The translations under genes and the position numbers were made by a program. From positions 1 through 6,729 of the forward strand of contig JAGDAE010000222.1 of the NCBI GenBank assembly GCA_017959645.1: DNA of 6,729 nucleotides, given 5' to 3'. Positions 1 through 6,250 of the stretch are shown in pieces. Numbering within the stretch: the stretch's first letter is position 1; each line of letters starts with the position of its first letter. The stretch is from Kiritimatiellia bacterium. GTDB lineage: Bacteria; Verrucomicrobiota; Kiritimatiellia; RFP12; UBA1067. Under the pieces are notes generated by a model. It was not told the origin of the DNA. It searched no databases and saw only the letters and a program-made list of their open reading frames with translations.

Positions 1-1064
1 AGCGAGACGGGCGACACCGACGTGCCGAAGCCGCCGAGGCGCACGCAGTCGTACATCTCGGCGATCATGTCGTCGTACTTGTCCATCAGGGTGTTGTCGC
101 GAAGCATCTGGGTGTTCGCGGTGAGCGCGCCGCCCGGCATCGGGCTCCAGACGATCTGGGGGTTGACGCTCATCGCCTCGGGCGGCAGGAAATACTTCTG
201 CATCGCGTTCTTGAAGGAGTCCTCGGCCTTCTTGATCTTGTTGACGTCGAAGTCGAAGCGGAAGTCGGGGTCTCCGTCGAGGCAGTGCCACATCGTTATG
301 ATGTCGGGCTGGCAGGTCCCGCCGCTCATCGGCGCCATCGAAAGGTCGAGCCCGTCCGCGCCGCCCCTGAGCGCCGCCAGATAGCACGACACCCCGTTGC
401 CCGCCGTCTCGTGGCTGTGGAACTGGATGTGCACGTCCTTGCCGAGCAGCGCGCGGCAGAGCTTCATCGTGTTGTACACGGTCGCCGGCGTCGAGGTTCC
501 GGACGCGTCCTTGAACGCGACGCGGTCGAACGGTATCCCCGCGTCCATGATCATCTTCAGGCGGTCGCGGTAGAACTCTGGCGTGTGCGTGCCTTTGTTG
601 TCGATGCCGGGCGGCAGCCCCATCATCGTGACCACCACTTCATGGTTGAGCCCCGCGTCGTGGATGCACTGTCCGGACCACTTGAGGTTGTCCACGTCGT
701 TGAGCGCGTCGAAGTTGCGTATCGAGCTCATCCCGTGCTTCTTGAACATCTGCGCGTGCAGCTTGATCATGTCGGAGCTTTGCGATTCCAGCCCGACGAC
801 GTTCACGCCGCGCGAAAGCGTCTGCAGATCGGCCTCGGGCGCCGCCTTGCGGAAGGCGTCCATCACGTCGAACGCATCCTCCCGGCAGTAGAAATAGCAA
901 CTCTGGAAGCGCGCCCCGCCGCCGGCCTCGAACCAGCGCACCCCGGCCGCGTACGCCTCCTCCACGCACGGGAGAAAATCTTTCGACAGGACGCGCGCGC
1001 CGATGACGGACTGGAACCCGTCGCGAAACGCGGTCAGCATGAACTTCACGTTTTTCTTCGCCAT
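1..1064 (-). CDS. oadA: Oxaloacetate decarboxylase alpha-like carboxyltransferase, 3' end beyond the window
   Basis: This is the carboxyltransferase subunit of a biotin-dependent decarboxylase, which would move the carboxyl group of oxaloacetate (or a similar acid) to biotin in the cytoplasm. The visible 354 residues form an HMGL-like TIM barrel. RDGFQS (14-19) matches the RDAHQS active-site motif with catalytic Asp15. FKDASG (184-189) carries the lysine (Lys185) that is carbamylated in relatives, and HSH (216-218) supplies the metal-binding histidines. LSRGVN, FDALND and PGG are also family landmarks. Compared with classical OadA it is divergent: FKDMAG is FKDASG, and PMSGGT occurs after the barrel metal site. 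The frame is open to the window edge, so the C-terminal part and any biotinyl domain are not seen. ATG at 1064 is the natural start, with a modest AAAGG 11 bases upstream. oadG lies 42 bases upstream, which supports a decarboxylase rather than a pyruvate carboxylase. The exact substrate is uncertain. Confidence 0.85.
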   Translation of the reverse strand, partial: MAKKNVKFMLTAFRDGFQSVIGARVLSKDFLPCVEEAYAAGVRWFEAGGGARFQSCYFYCREDAFDVMDAFRKAAPEADLQTLSRGVNVVGLESQSSDMIKLHAQMFKKHGMSSIRNFDALNDVDNLKWSGQCIHDAGLNHEVVVTMMGLPPGIDNKGTHTPEFYRDRLKMIMDAGIPFDRVAFKDASGTSTPATVYNTMKLCRALLGKDVHIQFHSHETAGNGVSCYLAALRGGADGLDLSMAPMSGGTCQPDIITMWHCLDGDPDFRFDFDVNKIKKAEDSFKNAMQKYFLPPEAMSVNPQIVWSPMPGGALTANTQMLRDNTLMDKYDDMIAEMYDCVRLGGFGTSVSPVS

Positions 1065-1106
1065 TTCTTTGATTGCCTTTCTTTGCTTCTTTTCCCGAAA
1101 TCTCCG

Positions 1107-1322
1107 TCACCCGAGCGCCACGGCGATCGCCAGCGCGATGTCGGCGTCGTCGCCCGCCGCCCCCGCCGGCTTTCTCTTCGGCGCCTCCTGCGGAAAAACA
1201 GAATCGAACTTCCCAATCCCCTTCATCGAGAACTTCGTCACGAGAATGAGGAGCGAAAGGAAAACATAGACGATGCCCATCCCGGCGATCATCAGAACCA
1301 AACCTTGCCCTAGTACGGCCAT
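1107..1322 (-). CDS. oadG: OadG-family small membrane subunit of sodium-pumping decarboxylase
   Basis: This 71-residue protein is the gamma (OadG/MmdD-type) subunit, the membrane anchor that assembles the carboxyltransferase with the sodium-pumping OadB subunit. One transmembrane helix lies near residues 8-28 (GLVLMIAGMGIVYVFLSLLI). A basic, proline-containing linker (KRKPAG) follows, and then an acidic and alanine-rich tail (DDADIALAIAVALG), the usual layout of this poorly conserved family. The carboxyltransferase gene directly downstream is strong support. ATG at 1322 is preceded by AGAGGA about 8 bases upstream. It lies 22 bases after hisI, so it probably shares the hisI transcript. The tail is short even for the family. 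Assignment rests on topology, size and neighbour rather than a catalytic motif. Confidence 0.85.
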   Translation of the reverse strand: MAVLGQGLVLMIAGMGIVYVFLSLLILVTKFSMKGIGKFDSVFPQEAPKRKPAGAAGDDADIALAIAVALG

Positions 1323-1344
1323 GACGTTTTTCCTCTGTTGTTTT

Positions 1345-1809
1345 TCAGTGTGTCGTTTCGCCGCGCGAATCTGAGAATTCGAGCTTCAGCGTGTCGAAAT
1401 CGATCTTGCGGTAATAGCAGTTGCGCGGCGCGCCGGCGGCGTTCTTCGTGTGGCAGATGCCTCTGCGGCAGGGTCGCACCAGATACAGCAACGAATTCTG
1501 CTCGCAGTTCACGTACGCCGCGAGCAGATCGAACGTCTCCCCGCTGGTCTCGCCCTTGAACCACAGCTTGTTGCGGCTCGTGGACCACAAAATCAACTTC
1601 CTCTTCGCAAAGCTCTCCTTCATCGCGAATTCGTTGGTATAGGCGACGAGTATCACCTCTTTGGTGTCGGCGTTCTGCACCGCGACCGGAATCACTCCGG
1701 GATCGCACGGAGCGCCGCCGTTCGAGCGGGTGGACGAAACCTGCGCGCCAACTTTTTCAAGTTTCGTAAAATCGAGAGTCAGTTCTTCGGATTCTTCGAG
1801 TTGTCCCAT
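1345..1809 (-). CDS. hisI: Phosphoribosyl-AMP cyclohydrolase
   Basis: HisI opens the adenine ring of phosphoribosyl-AMP in the third step of histidine biosynthesis; it is a cytoplasmic zinc enzyme. The 154-residue protein carries the family signature WSTSRNKLWFKGETSG (75-90) and the upstream strand VQNADTKEVILVAYTNE. The three zinc cysteines appear as Cys102, Cys119 (in CHT) and Cys131 (in NCYYR). Two points are unusual. The usual DCDxD metal motif reads NCEQN (101-105), and the spacing between the last two cysteines is 12 residues rather than the 7 seen in E. coli. An N-terminal extension of about 35 residues precedes the domain. There is no HisE pyrophosphohydrolase domain, so HisE must be encoded elsewhere. 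ATG at 1809 has AAGGTG just upstream and lies about 25 bases below an extended -10 promoter. oadG follows after 22 bases. Confidence 0.93.
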   Translation of the reverse strand: MGQLEESEELTLDFTKLEKVGAQVSSTRSNGGAPCDPGVIPVAVQNADTKEVILVAYTNEFAMKESFAKRKLILWSTSRNKLWFKGETSGETFDLLAAYVNCEQNSLLYLVRPCRRGICHTKNAAGAPRNCYYRKIDFDTLKLEFSDSRGETTH

Positions 1810-1813
1810 TTTG

Positions 1814-1819
1814 CACCTT
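1814..1819 (-). promoter_or_regulatory. Ribosome binding site of hisI
   Basis: AAGGTG on the minus strand sits 4 bases before the hisI ATG (6 bases when counted from AAGG). It supports the start at 1809 and gives a very short leader below the predicted promoter. Confidence 0.7.
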
Positions 1820-1833
1820 GTGTTTTGAAAATT

Positions 1834-1849
1834 GGCGTGTATTATATCA
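1834..1849 (-). promoter_or_regulatory. Extended -10 promoter of hisI-oadG-oadA
   Basis: On the minus strand, TGATATAAT (1849 to 1841) is a perfect extended -10 element: TG, one base, then consensus TATAAT. Transcription would start near 1834, leaving a leader of about 24 bases before hisI. No TTGACA-like -35 is found at 16-18 bases; the expected place falls in the arm of the hairpin at 1861-1900, which is compatible with an extended -10 promoter. The AT-rich patch stands out against the GC-rich surroundings. Confidence 0.7.
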
Positions 1850-1857
1850 TATTTCCG

Positions 1858-2025
1858 TCAGGAGCGGGGCGAAAACTCTCCGCTTTCGTTTTCGCGCTCC
1901 TTCACGCGGATTGCGAGCGAGCCGTCCTTGCGGTTTATCTCCTGCCCCGACATTAGATTGCCTTCCCCGTCGAGAAAAGCTACGCGTTCGCTGTCACGGA
2001 AGACGATGCGGCGCGAATCGGACAT
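1858..2025 (-). CDS. Small hypothetical protein, 55 residues
   Basis: This ORF runs from ATG at 2025 to TGA at 1858 and fills most of the space between the LamG gene and hisI on the same strand. The product begins MSDSRRIVFRDSERVAF and ends in a hydrophilic tail rich in Glu, Arg and Ser. It has no signal peptide, membrane segment or cysteine, and I do not recognise a family. Third codon positions are GC-rich as in the neighbours, which favours real coding, but the last part of the ORF is the inverted repeat at 1861-1900, so its tail may reflect RNA structure instead. The ribosome binding site is weak (a GGA close to the start), following two small hairpins. It could be co-transcribed with the LamG gene by read-through, or have its own weak promoter near 2066-2071 (TAAAAT). 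Existence as a protein is plausible but unproven. Confidence 0.5.
   Translation of the reverse strand: MSDSRRIVFRDSERVAFLDGEGNLMSGQEINRKDGSLAIRVKERENESGEFSPRS
1861..1900. repeat. Inverted repeat: 13 paired bases, 3-base bulge, 11-base loop
   Basis: GGAGC (1861-1865) pairs with GCTCC (1896-1900) and GCGAAAAC (1869-1876) pairs with GTTTTCGC (1888-1895). GGG at 1866-1868 is a bulge and 1877-1887 forms the loop. In the minus-strand transcript the stem ends immediately before the TGA stop of the 55-residue ORF and 12-20 bases upstream of the hisI -10 element. No run of U follows, so it is not a standard intrinsic terminator. It could cap the upstream mRNA, act as a weak terminator, or at DNA level be an operator overlapping the -35 position. 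Confidence 0.65.
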
Positions 2026-2098
2026 TTTCCGTTCGAGAGACCACTCTCCGGCGACCGCCGGCCGATTTTAAATATTGCGCATTTTCGCTATCGTCCGG
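2026..2098 (-). other. Intergenic leader with two small tandem hairpins
   Basis: The 73 bases between the LamG gene stop and the 55-residue ORF hold two adjacent 5-bp stems: CCGGC/GCCGG (2048-2061, loop of 4) and GAGAG/CTCTC (2035-2048, loop of 4), sharing base 2048. On the minus strand they follow an AT-rich patch containing TAAAAT (2066-2071), a possible weak -10 without a recognisable -35. No U-tract follows either stem in the minus direction, so a canonical terminator for the LamG gene is not seen. The stems end about 9 bases before the small ORF start and might limit its translation. Confidence 0.4.
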
Positions 2099-4903
2099 CT
2101 ATTTCACGAAAATCGCGAGGCCGGCCGGCAGTATGCGCAGCAGTAGCGACGAGCCGTCGGATTCCACGGCGAATCCGCATCTGTCGGCCAGATTTCCGCC
2201 AATGGTCCATTGCGATGGATCGTCGGCGAAAGACATCGCCGTCGCTCCGGCGAGCCGGAAAATCCCTGGCGGCAATGCCGCGCCAGCGGGAACATTGAGC
2301 GAAAGCGCGATATTTCCGCCGACTGCGACAGTACCGTCGACCGAAATCGCGCCGGATGGAGCGACCGGCAGCGTGAACGAAAGCGCGGTTCCGTCCGCGA
2401 ACGCGATATCGCCGTCGACGGCGAATCTGGCGCCGACGCCGATTGCGAGCGGCGGGCATGCGATCGCATTCGAGAAGCCGTCTTGGCCACCGGCCGGCTC
2501 CACGCCCTGCCATTTTTCGCGCAGGTAGTCGTAGACCAGCGAACGTTCGTACTTCGAAAGCCGCTCTTTGAACAGCAGAATCTCGCCGTAAGCGATGCCG
2601 CCGATCGAGCAATAGCGATCGTGGGCGAGCATCTCGGCCACCGTTCCATAGGCATCGGAGATGTCGATGCCGATTACGTGCATGGTATCGGGGACGAATT
2701 CGACATCGTGCTCCTGGTCCAGTTCCCAGCCGGAATATTCGACGCCGTCGATCGTCCAGGCGGCATTCAGCACCGCAAGGCCGACGTTGTTGCCGGCGTA
2801 GTTCGCAGATCGGCAGATGTTGTGCAAATAGCGTCCGCCCGTGGAATGGAACGGATACCACGCGCTGCCGCCATCGTCGGAGCAGCCTAGCAGAAAGGCG
2901 CCGTTGTCGACGGTTCCGTGACGCTCGACGACGACGAACACCGTGTGCAGGCCCTCGGCCATGCGGTCGAACCGGAACGATCCGGTGTCGCCGGGAATGG
3001 CCGAATAGTCGTTGTCGACCACCGCCGCGTAGGTTCCGAAGTCGAGCATTCCCGATTGCGTCAGCGCCGGAGCCGCTTTCGAGACCGCGGTTTTCGAGGC
3101 GTACAGGCCGTTGCCGCGCACATCGTCGATGCGCGCGACCCGGCCGCCGGGCTCGAATGCAAGGGAATCGGCGTCGGACGGGTCGAAGTGCAGGTAGGCG
3201 CGTTCCAGCACAGAGTCGAGCGCCGGGCGGCACGCCCACTTGTCGAGCAGGTGGTTTTCGACGGCGGCGAACTCGCCGTCCGACAGCGCGCGCCGGAATA
3301 CGACGATTTCGCCATACCTTATGCCGCCGGTGTTGAGATTGCGGTCGAGACCGATCGCATTGGCGTAGGCGCCTTCGTAGCCGCCCGGCAGGCGCACGGC
3401 GAGAACGTGCAGCCGGTCGTTGACGAGCGCCCCGCCCTTGTCCGCGTCGCACGGGTCTTCGACCGGTACTCCGTCTAGCGACCAGGTCGCGTAGCGGCGG
3501 AAGTTCACGCCGATCGGATGGCTGTCGATTATGCTGTGGCATATCGTCCCGTTCGCGCCGTGGAACGGCCATTTGCCGTTTCCGGAATCGCCGGTGCTGG
3601 CGAGAAAGAACTGCGAGCTAGACGATCCCATGCGCCCGAACACGACGAAGATGGTGTGCAGACCGGTCAGCTCCTCGCTCCAGTCGAAGGCGCACGTTCC
3701 CTCGCCGGTTCCCGGGAAACCGCTGAATTCCCCCATGTCGAGCGTCTTGAGCCCCGACCCCGGATCGGTCGCCAACGCCGCGCCGGAGGCGGCGGAGGCG
3801 GCAAGATCGACAGTCGCAAAGCGTCCGTTGCCGCCGGCGTCATCGATTCTCGTCACCAGCCCTTCGGCGTTGGTCGCGATCGTCGACATGTCGGTTGCGT
3901 CGATGTGGAAATCGGCCGAGCCGACGATACTCTGCGCAGACGCCGCGACGGACAGCGTACCGGCGGCGACGGTCACGGAAGAGAAATCCGCCGGCATATG
4001 CATCGACAGCGTTCCCGTTCCGTCTTTGCGAAACGCCCCCGAACCGACGATACTCCCCGCCTCGACATCGCAATCGACGTCGAGCGCAGCCGGCTCGCCA
4101 GACGCGAACGAGATCGAATCGAACTTGAGCGGAGAAACGGCTGCCGGCGCCGGCGAAAGCCACCGCGCCATCATGTCCGCCTCTATTTCGGCGCGCCGCG
4201 CGGAATCAATGGCGGTGTCGAACAGCAGCACTTCGGCGTATTCCATGCCGCCGATGCGGCAGTCGCGGTCGTGCGACAGCGAATTGACCGGACGGCCTTC
4301 GGCGATGGTGAACGACAGCAGCGAGAACCTGTCGGTCGGGATGGTCGCCTCGAGCGGATCGACGAGCGCGCCGTCCAATCTCCATTCGCCGCTCTTGACC
4401 GCAGCATCTGCATATTCACCGATCAATATCCTACCGCCGATTCCGCGATGGAAATGGTAGTTGTTGCCGTAGCTGCAGGCGAGCGGAAACGCAAGCTCGA
4501 GATTGCTCTTCGGCCGGCAGACGATGAATCCGGCGCGCACATTGCATGTATCGAAAATGAATGCGCCCGAGTCGTCGCTTCTGGACTCGTCCCCGCTGAA
4601 GCCGCCGGTTGAAATGGCCATGCGTCCGTCGAGAAAGCCGCTTTCCTCCAGCCAGGGAGATCCGCCGCACTGCAGCGACGGGAGCGCACCTATCGGCCCG
4701 GGCGCCTGCGCGACCGCCGACCGGTACGAAAACCCGCGCACGTCGTACCAGCGCGACACGTGGCAAACTCCGTTTGAAACGACAATGCCGAACTCGCTCC
4801 CGGCCGCATCGAGATGGATGAACGCGCCGTCGTCGATGGCGGCGGACGCCGGATAAAAACAGACAACCGCCGCGGCGAACACTGCGGCATACGCGATTTT
4901 CAT
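2099..4903 (-). CDS. Exported protein with three LamG-like jellyroll domains and an autotransporter-type strand repeat
   Basis: This 934-residue protein starts with a clear signal peptide: Lys2, a hydrophobic core, and a likely cut after ASA (residue 21). Three LamG-like domains follow at about residues 28-249, 331-557 and 569-799. Each ends in a version of IGGxxYGEILLF, a short gap and an acidic-to-KW helix. Domains 2 and 3 also share RIDDxxGNG, GLHTxFVV and a WPFH/WYPFH segment. Between domains 1 and 2, residues 286-321 (FRKDGTGTLSMHMP then VAAGTLSV) resemble the autotransporter-associated beta-strand repeat. The tail (about 800-934) is strand-rich with repeated GxIxxxG units; no PEP-CTERM, LPXTG or outer-membrane barrel is evident. 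LamG-like folds usually bind glycans or protein ligands, so a cell-surface or secreted binding role is inferred, not shown. ATG at 4903 is chosen over ATG at 4918 because AGGAGG lies inside the longer version. It follows the CLC gene by 33 bases. Confidence 0.85.
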   Translation of the reverse strand: MKIAYAAVFAAAVVCFYPASAAIDDGAFIHLDAAGSEFGIVVSNGVCHVSRWYDVRGFSYRSAVAQAPGPIGALPSLQCGGSPWLEESGFLDGRMAISTGGFSGDESRSDDSGAFIFDTCNVRAGFIVCRPKSNLELAFPLACSYGNNYHFHRGIGGRILIGEYADAAVKSGEWRLDGALVDPLEATIPTDRFSLLSFTIAEGRPVNSLSHDRDCRIGGMEYAEVLLFDTAIDSARRAEIEADMMARWLSPAPAAVSPLKFDSISFASGEPAALDVDCDVEAGSIVGSGAFRKDGTGTLSMHMPADFSSVTVAAGTLSVAASAQSIVGSADFHIDATDMSTIATNAEGLVTRIDDAGGNGRFATVDLAASAASGAALATDPGSGLKTLDMGEFSGFPGTGEGTCAFDWSEELTGLHTIFVVFGRMGSSSSQFFLASTGDSGNGKWPFHGANGTICHSIIDSHPIGVNFRRYATWSLDGVPVEDPCDADKGGALVNDRLHVLAVRLPGGYEGAYANAIGLDRNLNTGGIRYGEIVVFRRALSDGEFAAVENHLLDKWACRPALDSVLERAYLHFDPSDADSLAFEPGGRVARIDDVRGNGLYASKTAVSKAAPALTQSGMLDFGTYAAVVDNDYSAIPGDTGSFRFDRMAEGLHTVFVVVERHGTVDNGAFLLGCSDDGGSAWYPFHSTGGRYLHNICRSANYAGNNVGLAVLNAAWTIDGVEYSGWELDQEHDVEFVPDTMHVIGIDISDAYGTVAEMLAHDRYCSIGGIAYGEILLFKERLSKYERSLVYDYLREKWQGVEPAGGQDGFSNAIACPPLAIGVGARFAVDGDIAFADGTALSFTLPVAPSGAISVDGTVAVGGNIALSLNVPAGAALPPGIFRLAGATAMSFADDPSQWTIGGNLADRCGFAVESDGSSLLLRILPAGLAIFVK
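2507..4822 (-). repeat. Three tandem diverged LamG-like domain copies within the exported protein
   Basis: Copies map to about 4822-4157 (domain 1), 3913-3233 (domain 2) and 3199-2507 (domain 3). Their closing motifs are CRIGGMEYAEVLLF, NTGGIRYGEIVVF and CSIGGIAYGEILLF, each followed by a helix ending MARW, LDKW or REKW. Domains 2 and 3 align through most of their length; domain 1 is the most diverged but shares DRxCxIGG with domain 3. The copies are similar as protein and have drifted at DNA level, so this is an old duplication. Confidence 0.75.
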
Positions 4904-4909
4904 ATGTTG

Positions 4910-4915
4910 CCTCCT
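4910..4915 (-). promoter_or_regulatory. Strong ribosome binding site that decides the LamG protein start
   Basis: AGGAGG on the minus strand is 6 bases from the ATG at 4903, a near-ideal spacing. It lies inside the longer reading from ATG at 4918, whose first residues (MRRQH) would be its translation, and the shorter start also puts the signal peptide at the N-terminus. Confidence 0.9.
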
Positions 4916-4936
4916 CATTTTGATGATCGAGCGCCG

Positions 4937-6250
4937 TCAACGGTGGACCGGCGAAGATTCGCGACTGTGCGGCTGGCTGCGGTACATAGTCCACCCGTTG
5001 TTCAGCCAAAATGCGATTCCGCATACCCACATTGCCGGCAGCAGCAGCGAATGGTTGCCCGAAATCTCCGCCACCATGACAATCGACGCCATCGGAATTC
5101 TGATCGCGGACGCGAGAAACCCGGCCATTCCGACCAGCGCAAATGCCGCCGGATTTATTCCGAACGCCTCCGGCAGGATCCGTTCGAAGAAGATTCCAGT
5201 CGCCGCGCCGAGCGAACCGCCGCAGACGAGCGCCGGCGCGAAGACACCGCCCGAACCGCCGGAACCGACGGTGAACGAGGTGGCGACGACCTTGAGCAGG
5301 AAGAATCCGAAAAACACGAGCATCGTCCCCTTCGCGCTGAGAGCCGCCTCGATTATGCCGTAGCCGGGGCCGAGGATCTCGGGAACGAAAAAGCCGATGG
5401 CGCCGGTGGCGAGTCCGCCTGCGACCACCTTGAGCCAGCCCGGAAGCGCCAGATCGCCGAAGCGCGTCTCGGCGGTTCTGAAGAAGCTGATGTATATCCG
5501 CGCCCCGAAAGCCACGATCACGGCCAGGACGAAATACGGCAGCAGGCGCAGTCCGTTCTCGAACGCGCATTCCGGCATCGAGAAGAGCGGGTTCCATCCG
5601 AAGAAATAGGCGTAGACAGTGTACGAGACGGCGCTGGCGATGAAACTCGGCAGCAAGGTTTCGTATTCGACGTCGCTGGACGAATAGAAGATCTCGAAAC
5701 CGAAGATAGCGCCTGCGAGCGGCGCCTGGAAGAGCGCGCCGATTCCGCCCGCCAACCCGGCGGCCATCAGTATCCGCCGCGCCCGCACGCTGAGTTTGAG
5801 GATTCTCGCGACCACGCTGCCGCACGCCGCGCCGATCAGGGTGACCGGGCCTTCGTAGCCGGCCGAGCCGCCGAATCCGACGGTGAGGACCGACGCGGCC
5901 GACTTCACCGGAATCGCCGTACTCGTTATGTATCCGCCGTGCTGGTGGTAGGCCTTGACCGCACTGTCGGTTCCGCGCGCATGCTCGAGCTTGTCGAAGC
6001 GTTTGATCAGAAGATGGCCGAGCAGAGCCCCCGCCGCCGGAAGAACGAGCATGATCCACCGCGCGCCGTCCAGGCCGCGGACGCGGGCGGCGACATCGCA
6101 GAAATCAATCATGCAGCGGAACGCGACCACGACGAAACCGGTTGCCGCCCCGACCAGCATCGCCTCGCCGAAATACTTGCCCGTGCGGAACGAAAGCCCC
6201 TTGCCGGACAGAAACAGCTTCCAGCCGGATATCGACAGGCGCTTCAGCAT
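4937..6250 (-). CDS. CLC-family chloride channel or transporter, without CBS domains
   Basis: This 437-residue inner-membrane protein has the CLC fold and moves chloride or a similar anion. Landmarks: GTDSA (93-97) replaces the GSGIP selectivity loop; GGSAGYEGP (127-135) holds the gating glutamate Glu133; APLAG (176-180) leads to FEIFY, where the position of the inner proton glutamate (Glu203 of the E. coli exchanger) is Ile187; GSGGSGGVFAP (329-339) is the second selectivity loop; and Tyr423 in WTMYRSQ aligns with the anion-coordinating tyrosine. The protein ends right after SPVHR, where longer relatives continue into CBS domains. The missing inner glutamate is as in many channels, so proton coupling is doubtful. 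ATG at 6250 was chosen because it overlaps the upstream stop as ATGCTGA and has GGAG 8 bases upstream; a longer reading from 6367 adds only arginine-rich residues overlapping the methyltransferase. The LamG gene follows 33 bases downstream. Confidence 0.93.
   Translation of the reverse strand: MLKRLSISGWKLFLSGKGLSFRTGKYFGEAMLVGAATGFVVVAFRCMIDFCDVAARVRGLDGARWIMLVLPAAGALLGHLLIKRFDKLEHARGTDSAVKAYHQHGGYITSTAIPVKSAASVLTVGFGGSAGYEGPVTLIGAACGSVVARILKLSVRARRILMAAGLAGGIGALFQAPLAGAIFGFEIFYSSSDVEYETLLPSFIASAVSYTVYAYFFGWNPLFSMPECAFENGLRLLPYFVLAVIVAFGARIYISFFRTAETRFGDLALPGWLKVVAGGLATGAIGFFVPEILGPGYGIIEAALSAKGTMLVFFGFFLLKVVATSFTVGSGGSGGVFAPALVCGGSLGAATGIFFERILPEAFGINPAAFALVGMAGFLASAIRIPMASIVMVAEISGNHSLLLPAMWVCGIAFWLNNGWTMYRSQPHSRESSPVHR

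Noticed and set aside
285..1313. 342-codon open frame on the plus strand opposite oadA and oadG
   Set aside because: It is antisense to well-supported genes, extremely rich in Arg, His and Val, and matches no family; it is a mirror of GC-rich third positions.
2048..2072. Plus-strand stem CCGGC/GCCGG followed by a short T run, resembling a terminator
   Set aside because: No plus-strand gene ends here, and the stem has only 5 bp with a T run of 4 interrupted by A.
1818..2528. 236-codon plus-strand frame over the hisI promoter region
   Set aside because: Ser/Pro/Ala-rich shadow of the LamG gene end; no ribosome binding site and no recognisable domain.
2088..3572. 494-codon minus-strand frame overlapping the LamG gene
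   Set aside because: Product is about one third arginine, typical of an out-of-frame reading of GC-rich coding DNA.
3518..4612. 364-codon plus-strand frame (and a 309-codon one at 3531-4460) opposite the LamG gene
   Set aside because: Low-complexity Arg-rich or Ser/Pro-rich composition, no ribosome binding site or family motif, and the minus strand has a signal peptide and domain repeats.
4904..4918. Upstream ATG at 4918 as start of the exported protein
   Set aside because: The five added residues are the translation of the AGGAGG ribosome binding site and would put arginines ahead of the signal peptide.
4431..6059. 542-codon minus-strand frame spanning the CLC and LamG genes
   Set aside because: Arg-rich shadow frame crossing two recognised genes; no motif.
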